64,000 bases of DNA, from assembly GCF_022513565.1 (NCBI RefSeq), contig NZ_JAKWBE010000007.1, positions 240,742 to 304,741 of the forward strand. Direction: 5' to 3'. Positions 8,042-15,635 of the stretch are shown in pieces (the first letter of the stretch is position 1; the number at the start of each line of letters is the position of its first letter). This DNA comes from Streptomyces gilvus. GTDB lineage: Bacteria > Actinomycetota > Actinomycetes > Streptomycetales > Streptomycetaceae. Both the position numbers and the translations under genes were made by a program. The notes beneath the pieces are model-generated. The model worked only from the letters and a program-made list of their open reading frames with translations, was not told the origin of the DNA and did not search any database.

Positions 8042-9081
8042 GGGGTGCGTACCTCCTCCGGGGCCTGCTCGGCTCGGGTCCAGCCGGGGCCGAGTCGAAG
8101 TCTCCCCCACGTGTCCTCGTCGAGGGCGGCCAGGCGGTCGGCGGTGTCGCGGGAGGGGGGTGGAGCGAGGTCGCCGGGGACGGTGAGGGCGGCGGCGGCC
8201 GCGAGGTGGCCGTGGCGGAGGCGTGCGGGCAGGGGCAGCTCGCGGAGGGTGGCCGAGAGGAACCCGGCGGCGAAGGCGTCGCCGGCGCCGACGGTGGCGA
8301 CGACGTCGACGTGGAGGGCGGGCACGAAGGTGGTCGTCGGCCCGGTGAACGCCGTCGCTCCCCGCTCTCCCTGCTTGACCACCAGGACCGCCGGTTCGGG
8401 CAGCGCCTCCCGGACGGCCGCCGGTCCGCCCGTGACCCCCCAGGCGTCCTCGGCCTCGTCCTCGCCGACGAAGACGAGGTCGGCCCGGCGGGCCAGGTCC
8501 CGCAACACGTGCGCGCCGTCCGCGTGCGGCCACAGTCCCGCGCGGTAGTTCACGTCGAAGGAGATCAGCGGGCGCCCCGGACGCGGTGCGGTCAGCTCGC
8601 GCAGCAGGGCGAGGCAGCCGTCGGACAGGGCCGCCGTGATCCCGGACAGGTGCAGGATCCGGCCGGCTCGCACCGCCGCCAGATCGACGTTCCCGACGGT
8701 CATCGCGGAGGCCGCCGAGCCCGCCCGGTAGTACGCCACCTCGTGCGCGTCGGTCGCCCGGTCGCCTGCCGTGCGGAAGTAGACGCCGGTGGGGCGGGCC
8801 GGGTCCCGGTGCACGGCACAGACGTCGACGCCGTGGCTCGCGACGGCCTGGACGAGATGGTCGCCGAAGCCGTCGGCGCCCACTCTGCTCACCCACCGCA
8901 CGGCATGACCGGCCGCCGCCAGGACACACGCCACGTTGGACTCGGCGCCGCCGATGGCGCGGTCGAAGGAGGGGACGTCGGCGAGGCGGCCCGGGCGGGA
9001 GGGCAGGAAGGCGACCATGGACTCGCCGAGGGCGACGACGTCCACGTCGTCGCCGGTACTGCTGGGTCCGCTGGCGGTCAC
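8038..9081 (-). CDS. PfkB-family sugar kinase, probable 2-keto-3-deoxygluconate kinase
   Basis: A 347-residue ribokinase-fold kinase. It has the N-terminal GGAESNVACVLAAAG motif, and the C-terminal PfkB signature TVGAGDAFAAGF (residues 263-274) with Asp268 as the expected catalytic base. The segment FDVNYRAGLW (175-184) is the pattern seen in 2-keto-3-deoxygluconate (KDG) kinases. The expected reaction is KDG + ATP to KDG-6-phosphate, which an aldolase not present in this window would split to pyruvate and glyceraldehyde 3-phosphate. It is the first gene of the minus-strand operon and faces the deaminase gene across a shared promoter region. KDG specificity is inferred. Confidence 0.87.
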   Translation of the reverse strand: MTASGPSSTGDDVDVVALGESMVAFLPSRPGRLADVPSFDRAIGGAESNVACVLAAAGHAVRWVSRVGADGFGDHLVQAVASHGVDVCAVHRDPARPTGVYFRTAGDRATDAHEVAYYRAGSAASAMTVGNVDLAAVRAGRILHLSGITAALSDGCLALLRELTAPRPGRPLISFDVNYRAGLWPHADGAHVLRDLARRADLVFVGEDEAEDAWGVTGGPAAVREALPEPAVLVVKQGERGATAFTGPTTTFVPALHVDVVATVGAGDAFAAGFLSATLRELPLPARLRHGHLAAAAALTVPGDLAPPPSRDTADRLAALDEDTWGRLRLGPGWTRAEQAPEEVRTP

Positions 9082-9179
9082 GATGGTGGTGGCTCCCGGG
9101 TCGGATGCGGGGACGGATGCGGGGACGGCTCCGTTGACCCCGCGTTGGCCGAGATGTTAGACAGCAGTGAGCGATATAC

Positions 9180-9204
9180 GCAACGGACGTTGCAAGCATT
9201 GCAA
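9180..9204. promoter_or_regulatory. Candidate IclR operator in the divergent promoter
   Basis: Three half-sites alternate: GCAAC, four bases, GTTGC, seven bases, GCAAC. The first pair forms a perfect inverted repeat GCAACGGACGTTGC and the second GTTGCAAGCATTGCAAC also forms one. It lies between the start of the kinase operon and the deaminase gene, 23 bases before the deaminase start codon, where a repressor could control at least the right-hand promoter. Confidence 0.6.
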
Positions 9205-9227
9205 CGATCCAGATCAGGGAGGCTTCC

Positions 9228-10505
9228 ATGACAGCCGACAGCCCCTCCGAAGCCTTCGCGAGCCTCTTGGGGGAACGCGTCGACCACCGCTTCAAGGGCC
9301 TCCCCCCGGACGCCGAGGGCCTGACCGTCGGCGAGCTGACCGCCCAGCGCCGCAACCTCTTCACCGGCGGCTTCCCGACCCCCGTCCTCGCGCTGTCCGC
9401 CGAGCGCCTGGAGCACAACCTCGCGCTCATGGAGACGTACGCCGTCCGCCACGGCCTCTCCTTCGCCCCGCACGGCAAGACCTCCATGGCCCCGCAGCTG
9501 TTCCGGCAGCAGATCGAGCGGGGCGCCTGGGGCATCACGCTGGCGGTGCCGCACCAGGTGCGGGTGGCCCGCCGGTTCGGTGTCCGGCGGGTCTTCCTCG
9601 CCAACGAGCTCGTGGACGCCGCCGCCCTGCGCCGGCTCTCCGGCGAGCTGGACGCCGACCCGGACTTCCGGTTCGTCTGTTACGTCGACTCCGTGCGCGG
9701 GGTCGAGCTCATGGACGCGGCGCTGGCGGGGGCCGCCCGCCCGCTGGACGTCGTCGTGGAACTCGGCGCCGGCGAGGGCGCCCGTACCGGTGTCCGTACG
9801 GAGGCGGAGTGCGCGGCCGTCGCCGACGCGGTGGCCGGGACGCGGACGCTGCGGCTCGTCGGGGTGGCGGGGTACGAGGGCGAGGTGCCGCGGGCCGATC
9901 CGGAGCGGGTGCGCGCCTGGCTGCGGCGGCTGGTCGCACTCGCCGCCGACTTCGACAAGGCGGGGCGCTTCACCGGCCTCGACGAGATCGTCGTCAGCGC
10001 GGGCGGCAGCGCCTGGTTCGACGCGGTCGCCGACGTGTTCGCCGAGATCCCCGAACTCTCCTCCCCCGTACTGAAGTTGCTGCGCTCGGGCGCCTATGTC
10101 TCGCACGACGACGGGCACTACCGGAAGGTCACGCCCTTCAACCGGGTCCCCGAGGAGGGTGCCCTGGAGCCGGCGTTCCGGCTCTGGACGCAGGTCGTCT
10201 CGCGCCCCTCCGCCGAGCAGGCCTTCGCCAACGCGGGCAAGCGGGACGCGGCCCACGACCTCGACCTGCCCTTCGCCCAGGTGGTCCGCCGGGACGGCGC
10301 CGAGCGCCCGGCCACCGGCGTCGAGGTGACCGGTCTGTCGGACCAGCACGCGTGGCTGCGGACGACCGGCGAGGCGGACCTGGAGGTCGGAGACTGGGTG
10401 GGGATGGGGCTGTCGCACCCGTGCACGTCCTTCGACAAGTGGCAGCTGATCCCACTGGTCGAGGCGGACGGCACGGTCGTCGACTACATCCGTACGTTCT
10501 TCTAG
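9228..10505 (+). CDS. Fold-type III PLP-dependent amino acid deaminase (DSD1-like)
   Basis: A 425-residue enzyme of the alanine racemase-N/D-serine dehydratase-like family. The PLP lysine is Lys84 in APHGKTSMAP, and the C-terminal GLSHPCTSFDKW motif (His397, Cys399) matches the metal-binding pair of the DSD1-like domain. The family includes D-serine dehydratase, D-threonine aldolase and D-glucosaminate dehydratase. The neighbouring KDG-type kinase and gluconate-type permease favour a D-glucosaminate dehydratase, which gives 2-keto-3-deoxygluconate and ammonia; a D-amino-acid deaminase is the alternative. The ATG is preceded by AGGGAGG. The next gene follows after 12 bp, so the two are co-transcribed. 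Confidence 0.87.
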   Translation: MTADSPSEAFASLLGERVDHRFKGLPPDAEGLTVGELTAQRRNLFTGGFPTPVLALSAERLEHNLALMETYAVRHGLSFAPHGKTSMAPQLFRQQIERGAWGITLAVPHQVRVARRFGVRRVFLANELVDAAALRRLSGELDADPDFRFVCYVDSVRGVELMDAALAGAARPLDVVVELGAGEGARTGVRTEAECAAVADAVAGTRTLRLVGVAGYEGEVPRADPERVRAWLRRLVALAADFDKAGRFTGLDEIVVSAGGSAWFDAVADVFAEIPELSSPVLKLLRSGAYVSHDDGHYRKVTPFNRVPEEGALEPAFRLWTQVVSRPSAEQAFANAGKRDAAHDLDLPFAQVVRRDGAERPATGVEVTGLSDQHAWLRTTGEADLEVGDWVGMGLSHPCTSFDKWQLIPLVEADGTVVDYIRTFF

Positions 10506-10517
10506 AGGGAGCCCGCC

Positions 10518-12149
10518 ATGGAGGAGCTCGTCATCCGGGACGCGGACGTCGTGGACGGCAGCGGTGAGCCGTCGTACCGGGCGGACGTGGTGATCGACGA
10601 CGGCAGGATCGTCTCGATCGTGAAGGAGGCCGCCGCGGCCGGCTGTCTGCGGCCCAAGGCCATGCGGGAGCTGGACGCCGAGGGGCTGGTCCTCTCCCCC
10701 GGCTTCATCGACATGCACGCCCACAGCGACCTCGCCCTGCTGCGCGACCCCGACCACAGCGCCAAGGCCGCGCAGGGCGTCACCCTCGAAGTCCTGGGCC
10801 AGGACGGGCTGTCGTACGCCCCCGTCGACGACCGCACCCTCGCCGAGGTGCGCAGCGCGATCACCGGCTGGAACGGCCACGGCGACGACATCGACTTCGA
10901 CTGGCGGTCGGTCGGCGAGTACCTGGACCGGCTCGATGGGGGTATCGCCGTCAACGCGGCCTACCTCATCCCCCAGGGCACGGTCCGGATGTTCGCCGTC
11001 GGCTGGGAGGACCGGGAGGCCACGCCCGAAGAGCTCGACCGGATGCGGCAGTTGGTCGCCGAGGGGATGGAACAGGGCGCGGTCGGCATGTCCTCCGGGC
11101 TGACGTACACGCCCGGCATGTACGCCAAGGACGCCGAACTGACCGAGCTGTGCCGGGTGGTGGCGTCGTACGGCGGCTACTACTGCCCGCACCACCGCAG
11201 TTACGGGGCCGGCGCGCTGGAGGCGTACGAGGAGATGGTGACCCTGACCCGCGAGGCGGGCTGCTCGCTGCATCTCGCCCACGCCACCATGAACTTCGGC
11301 GTGAACAAGGGCCGCGCGCCCGAGCTGCTGACGCTGCTGGACGAGGCGCTCGCCTCCGGGGCGGACATCACCCTGGACACGTACCCCTACACCCCCGGCT
11401 CCACCACCCTCGTGGCGATGCTGCCCAGTTGGGCGAACGAGGGCGGACCGGAGGCGGTCCTCAAGCGGCTTCAGGACGACGACACGGCGGAACGCATCCG
11501 GCACCATCTGGAGGTCGTCGGCTCGGACGGCTGTCACGGCGTGCCCATCGAGTGGGACACGATCGAGATCTCCGGCGTGACGGACCCGGACCTCGCTGAC
11601 TTCGTGGGCCGTACGGTCCGGCAGTCGGCGGACGCGCGCGGCGAGGCCCCCTGGACCACCGCCCGCCGCCTGCTCCTCGCGGACCGGCTGGGCTCGACGA
11701 TCCTCCAGCACGTCGGTCACGAGGAGAACGTGCGGCAGATCATGCGGCACCGCGTCCACACCGGCGGCTCGGACGGCATCCTGCAGGGCACCAAGCCGCA
11801 TCCGCGGGCCTACGGCACCTTCCCGCAGTATCTCGGCCGCTATGTACGGGAGTTGGGGGTGCTGTCGCTGGAGGAGTGCGTCGCGCACCTCACCTCGCGC
11901 CCCGCGGCGCGGCTGCGGCTGCCCGACCGGGGGCTGGTCCGTGAGGGCTACCGGGCCGACCTGGTGCTGTTCGATCCGGCGACGGTGGCGCCGGGGGCGA
12001 CCTTCGAGGAGCCGCGCACCCTGCCGACGGGCATTCCGTACGTCTTCGTGGACGGGAAGTTCGTGATCGAGGACGGGCGGCGCACGGACGTGCTGGCGGG
12101 ACGGGCGGTCCGTCGTAGTCCCGTACGACGGAACGCCACCCGGGCCTGA
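10518..12149 (+). CDS. D-aminoacylase-family amidohydrolase, possible N-acetylglucosaminate deacetylase
   Basis: A 543-residue amidohydrolase-superfamily enzyme of the N-acyl-D-amino-acid deacylase group. The metal site HxH is His67/His69 in GFIDMHAHSD; other ligand regions are CPHHRSYG, LHLAHATMN and GGSDG. At the position of the zinc-bridging cysteine of classical D-aminoacylases (GNCG) this protein has GQDG with Asp96, so the metal site differs. Together with the preceding deaminase and the divergent kinase and permease, a role in removing the acetyl group of N-acetyl-D-glucosaminate is plausible; generic N-acyl-D-amino acid hydrolysis is the alternative. Its stop codon abuts the stop of the convergent protease gene with no gap. 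Confidence 0.85.
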   Translation: MEELVIRDADVVDGSGEPSYRADVVIDDGRIVSIVKEAAAAGCLRPKAMRELDAEGLVLSPGFIDMHAHSDLALLRDPDHSAKAAQGVTLEVLGQDGLSYAPVDDRTLAEVRSAITGWNGHGDDIDFDWRSVGEYLDRLDGGIAVNAAYLIPQGTVRMFAVGWEDREATPEELDRMRQLVAEGMEQGAVGMSSGLTYTPGMYAKDAELTELCRVVASYGGYYCPHHRSYGAGALEAYEEMVTLTREAGCSLHLAHATMNFGVNKGRAPELLTLLDEALASGADITLDTYPYTPGSTTLVAMLPSWANEGGPEAVLKRLQDDDTAERIRHHLEVVGSDGCHGVPIEWDTIEISGVTDPDLADFVGRTVRQSADARGEAPWTTARRLLLADRLGSTILQHVGHEENVRQIMRHRVHTGGSDGILQGTKPHPRAYGTFPQYLGRYVRELGVLSLEECVAHLTSRPAARLRLPDRGLVREGYRADLVLFDPATVAPGATFEEPRTLPTGIPYVFVDGKFVIEDGRRTDVLAGRAVRRSPVRRNATRA

Positions 12150-12980
12150 CTACGGCTTGGGCAGCACGCACCCACTGGCGTTGAGGTCGAGCTTGTTGCC
12201 GGCTCCGAAGCAGGCGGGTATCTGGTAGGTCTCCTCGGCGTAGTTGATGCCCTCGCGGACGGTGACGTTGCCGTTCGCGTCGACCTCGCACGGGTTGTTC
12301 TCCGTGCAGCGCTCGCCGTCCTCGTTGCCGGTGTTGTTGACGGCGACGACCTTGCCGGTCGCGTTGTCGATCACCGGGGAGCCCGAGGTGCCGCCGATGG
12401 TCTGGCAGGCGGAGGTGTAGCGGACCGAGTCCTTCCAGGTCCAGTCGCCCTCCTTGAGGCGGTAGACGAACCCGTCGATGTTGCAGGCGTAGGTCCGCTT
12501 CCAGTAGCCCGACGCGACCGTGATCGCGGTGCCGGCGGTCGGGTGGGTGTCCTGCACGGTGAGCGGGCTGATGCCGTAGGAGCTCTTGATCGCGGAGTAC
12601 GTGGTCGTCAGGCGGTAGATCGTGACGTCCGTGTCGGTCATGGTCGAGTAGACGACCTGGTTGGCGCGGAGCGTGGCGACCTTGGTGCCGGCCGAGTTCA
12701 GCAGTCCGAAGGTACGGCTGGAGGACTGGCCGGTGATGACCTCGCCGGGCTCGGGGAAGCCGGTCTCCAGGCAGTGGCCGTTGGTCATGACCAGCGCCGG
12801 GTCGGTGTCCGCGGAGTTCGGGAAGCGGATGACCGAGCCGGAGCAGTTGCTGAGCGAGACGGTGCCGGCGAAGTTGACCGCCGTGACCGCGGGGGCCGGC
12901 GCGGACGCCGCGACCGCCGGTGCCGCGCCGGCCCCGGCGAGTACCAGGGCGGTGACCACGGCGCCGAGAGGCTTCTTCAT
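12150..12980 (-). CDS. Secreted trypsin-like serine protease (S1 family)
   Basis: A 276-residue exported protein with a Sec signal peptide (about residues 1-25, hydrophobic core VVTALVLAGAGAAPAVAA). The catalytic triad is readable: His69 in MTNGHC, Asp116 or Asp118 in TMTDTDV, and Ser201 in GGTSGSP. Paired cysteines (for example in the CNIDG, ACQT, CTEN and NPCE stretches) suggest disulfides, as expected outside the cell. There is no obvious long propeptide. It is monocistronic, running convergently into the amidohydrolase gene. Confidence 0.9.
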   Translation of the reverse strand: MKKPLGAVVTALVLAGAGAAPAVAASAPAPAVTAVNFAGTVSLSNCSGSVIRFPNSADTDPALVMTNGHCLETGFPEPGEVITGQSSSRTFGLLNSAGTKVATLRANQVVYSTMTDTDVTIYRLTTTYSAIKSSYGISPLTVQDTHPTAGTAITVASGYWKRTYACNIDGFVYRLKEGDWTWKDSVRYTSACQTIGGTSGSPVIDNATGKVVAVNNTGNEDGERCTENNPCEVDANGNVTVREGINYAEETYQIPACFGAGNKLDLNASGCVLPKP

Positions 12981-13054
12981 GTGGGGGTCCCCTCTTGGAC
13001 TGATTTTGTCATGGGCATTGTGAGGGGAGGGGGATGCCCGGGCAAGGAGTCGTT

Positions 13055-14803
13055 TCAGGACCGGCGTTGGCGGATTTCCGCGCAGGCGCTGTCGATGTGC
13101 TGGAAGAGTTCGTTGCCGTCACTCGTGATGCGGGCGCCGAGTTCACGGCTGCGCTGCTCGCGGGCCGGGGTGACACGGCCGGTGAAGAAGACGGCCGGCC
13201 CCTGGAAGAGGCCCTTCTCCCGCCAGCTCGCGAGATCGGTGAGCCCGACGTCCGGGCCGGTGTCCCGGGTGATGTCGGAGATCAGCAGGTCGACGGGGTG
13301 GGTGCCGAGGATCCGCTCGGCGGTGCGGCCGTTCTCCGCGAACAGGACGTCGGCACCGTGCCGCCGCAGATAGCGGGCGGCGAAGGTCTCGTTCTGCTCC
13401 GGATAGTCGTCGACCCACAGCACGGTGACACCCCGGTACTCGTCTCCCGCCCCCGCCTCCGGGTCGTCGTCCGTCCGGGCCGTGACCGGGGACAGGTCCC
13501 CCTGCCGTAACCGCTGGAGCAGTTCGTCGGCCTGGGGCAGCCGCATCCACTCCTCGATGAGGTGCACGAAGTTCTGGTCGCGGGCCAGCGCCGGAAACGA
13601 GGTCGGCAGATCCTCCTCCAGCCGGGCCAGCACCGACTCCCAGTTCTCCCGGTCCTCGGCCGAGGGGGCCGCGAGTCCGTGCCCCGTCAGCGCGTCCACC
13701 GTCGTACGCCACGACTCGTCGTCCACCCGCGCCCACTGGCTCAGCACCCGGCGGGCCGTCGCGTACTCCAGGAACTCCCGGGCCGCGTGTGGCCGGGTGC
13801 CGTCGCCGGAGACCAGGAGCCGGTAGAAGTCGGCGTACAGATGCTGGAGCAGCAGGGTGCGGATCACCGCCTCGGGCTTGAACCGCGCCCACACCGGATT
13901 GAGCGCGCACTCCAGCCCGAAGCCGTTGATGAGCCGTTTGATCCGGCGGGGGTTGCGGGCCGAGCGGTCGGCGATCAGCCGTACCAGGTCGTCGTCGAGC
14001 AGTTCGCGCAGGCCGGAACGTTCGGCGCAGTGCCGCGCGTACGCCTGGATCTCCGCCGCGCCCGGCACCGGCAGCCGGTAGCTCGTCTGGAACACCTTCT
14101 CCATGAAGGCCGATCCGGCCGGTCCCAGGTCGCGCAGCAGACCGGTAGGGGCCAGCGCCGCCCGGTCGCAGCCGATCACGAAGGCCAGCCCGGGCACGTC
14201 GAGGTACACCTTCACCGCCTCGCACACGGCGAGCACGGTCTCCTCGGAGCAGCGGTCGAGGTCGTCGATGAAGACGACGAGCATGCGGCGGGGGCTGTGG
14301 GGTGTCTGCTCGGCCCACTCGACGGCCAGGTCCCGCAGCGCCTTCAGCATCTCGTTGCGGGCCTTGGCGTCGACGGAGAGCTCCTGCCAGAACCGGTCGA
14401 CCAGTCCCGCCATCCCGAACGGCGCCCCGGCCACGGTCAGCGTCACCCGCAGGGCCGTGAGCACCGTCTTCTTCTCGGTGAGCCTGGACACCGCGCGTCG
14501 CATCACGCGCTTGTCGAGGCCCATCAGCACGGTCTTGATGAGCCCTTCGAGGGCGTCGGCGCCGGTGGAGGTCCAAGCGTTGTACCAGACCGCCTTGACG
14601 TCCTTCTCCGTCAGCTCCTCCAAGACCAACCTCATCAGGCTGCTCTTTCCCATGCCCCAGCCGGCGTCCACGGCCAGGGTGAACGGCGTGGCCCCGCGGG
14701 AGTCGCACAGCAGCTTGGCGAGTTCGCGGGCGGCCCGCCCGGACCCGAGCCGATCGCCCTCCGCCTCGGCCACCGGTTCGTCGTTGAGCAGCGAGAACTC
14801 CAT
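13055..14803 (-). CDS. KAP-family P-loop NTPase fused to a receiver-like domain
   Basis: A 582-residue protein. The N-terminal 330 residues are a KAP NTPase: Walker A AGWGMGKSS (47-55, Lys53), Walker B MLVVFIDDLDRCS (about 174-186) and the family motif RNPRRIKRLINGF. Between the Walker motifs is one weakly hydrophobic stretch (LTALRVTLTVAGAPFGMAGLV), the place where KAP proteins carry membrane segments. Residues from about 458 form a response-regulator-like domain: VLWVDDYPEQN with Asp465/466, a phosphoacceptor-like Asp510 in LLISDITR, and Thr541 in VFFTGR, but no clear conserved lysine. The start MEFSLL is preceded by GGGGGAG. Function unknown; KAP NTPases occur in signalling and phage-defence settings. 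Confidence 0.85.
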   Translation of the reverse strand: MEFSLLNDEPVAEAEGDRLGSGRAARELAKLLCDSRGATPFTLAVDAGWGMGKSSLMRLVLEELTEKDVKAVWYNAWTSTGADALEGLIKTVLMGLDKRVMRRAVSRLTEKKTVLTALRVTLTVAGAPFGMAGLVDRFWQELSVDAKARNEMLKALRDLAVEWAEQTPHSPRRMLVVFIDDLDRCSEETVLAVCEAVKVYLDVPGLAFVIGCDRAALAPTGLLRDLGPAGSAFMEKVFQTSYRLPVPGAAEIQAYARHCAERSGLRELLDDDLVRLIADRSARNPRRIKRLINGFGLECALNPVWARFKPEAVIRTLLLQHLYADFYRLLVSGDGTRPHAAREFLEYATARRVLSQWARVDDESWRTTVDALTGHGLAAPSAEDRENWESVLARLEEDLPTSFPALARDQNFVHLIEEWMRLPQADELLQRLRQGDLSPVTARTDDDPEAGAGDEYRGVTVLWVDDYPEQNETFAARYLRRHGADVLFAENGRTAERILGTHPVDLLISDITRDTGPDVGLTDLASWREKGLFQGPAVFFTGRVTPAREQRSRELGARITSDGNELFQHIDSACAEIRQRRS

Positions 14804-14873
14804 GCACTCCCCCTTCGGCGGAATCAACCTACCGGGGGAAGGAGGGACTTGGGGAACGGCCTTGTTCCGGTCC

Positions 14874-15509
14874 TCACTTGGGGTGCTTCGTGGCGCCCTG
14901 TCCCCGCCCCTGTCTGTTGCCGGAGTTGCCCGGGGCCGCGGTGGTCGTGATGGGGGGCGAGGTGACGGGGGCGGTGGTCGTCCCGGTCGAGGGCTGCGGT
15001 GCGGTGGCCGGTGCCCCGCTCCCGGCCGTCGCGGCGCCGCGGGCCGTCGACTCGCTCGCGGGGGCGGACGGTGACGTGGCGGCGGGGGCCGCCGAGGCCC
15101 CGGCGCCGCGCGGGGACGCCGTGGGTGTCGGGGAAGCGTCCGCCGACGCGTGCCGCCCCTCCTTTCCCTCCGCTCCTCCCGTGGACGCGCCCGAGAGGGA
15201 CAGCGCGGTGATCACGGCCGCCGACAGCGCGCCCGCCGCCCCCGCGGCGACCAGCACCCGCCTCCGTCCCCGCGTCCCGCGCTCGCGCCGGCGTGCGGCG
15301 GCGGGGCCACCGGCGGGGAGGGCGGGGTCGGTCCCGGACACCCTGGGCAGCTCCGCCGTCGGGTCGTACGCGTTCTGCCAGCCGTGCGCGGCCGCCGGGT
15401 CCGCGTAGCCCTCGTACACGGGCGTCGATTCCGGGATCGGGTGGTACACGTTCGGCGGATCCTGTGGGACGCCGTTTTTCCCGTGCGCGTGCTGAGGTGA
15501 CCCGGACAT
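14874..15509 (-). CDS. Single-pass membrane protein with Ser/Thr/Pro-rich extracellular tail
   Basis: A 211-residue protein: a cytoplasmic N-terminal region of about 80 residues with several YxxP/NAYDP-type stretches, a basic RRRERGTRGRRR segment, one transmembrane helix (VLVAAGAAGALSAAVITALSL) and a low-complexity extracellular tail rich in Ala, Pro, Ser and Thr, ending in a basic HPK. No enzymatic motif. Such tails are often wall-spanning spacers. It may share a signal with the upstream KAP gene only by proximity; function unknown. Confidence 0.75.
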   Translation of the reverse strand: MSGSPQHAHGKNGVPQDPPNVYHPIPESTPVYEGYADPAAAHGWQNAYDPTAELPRVSGTDPALPAGGPAAARRRERGTRGRRRVLVAAGAAGALSAAVITALSLSGASTGGAEGKEGRHASADASPTPTASPRGAGASAAPAATSPSAPASESTARGAATAGSGAPATAPQPSTGTTTAPVTSPPITTTAAPGNSGNRQGRGQGATKHPK

Positions 15510-15635
15510 GACCGCGCATTCTAGGGACTGGTGGGACCACTGGGACAGCTACCGGCGATAACAGCCCAAACCCAGGCGTCTCGCGTGGTGGAAAACACGG
15601 TCCCAGAGGCGTTACCGGGCCGTAAGCTCCCAGAC

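Noticed and set aside
9078..11888. Long open frame of more than 900 codons antisense to the deaminase and amidohydrolase genes
   Set aside because: Composition (Arg/Gly/Val/His) and lack of motifs show a shadow of the high G+C third positions of the plus-strand genes, which carry clear catalytic motifs.
13033..13042. TGCCCGGGCA palindrome after the KAP gene as terminator
   Set aside because: The 10-bp palindrome has no loop and cannot form a normal hairpin; kept out of the feature list.
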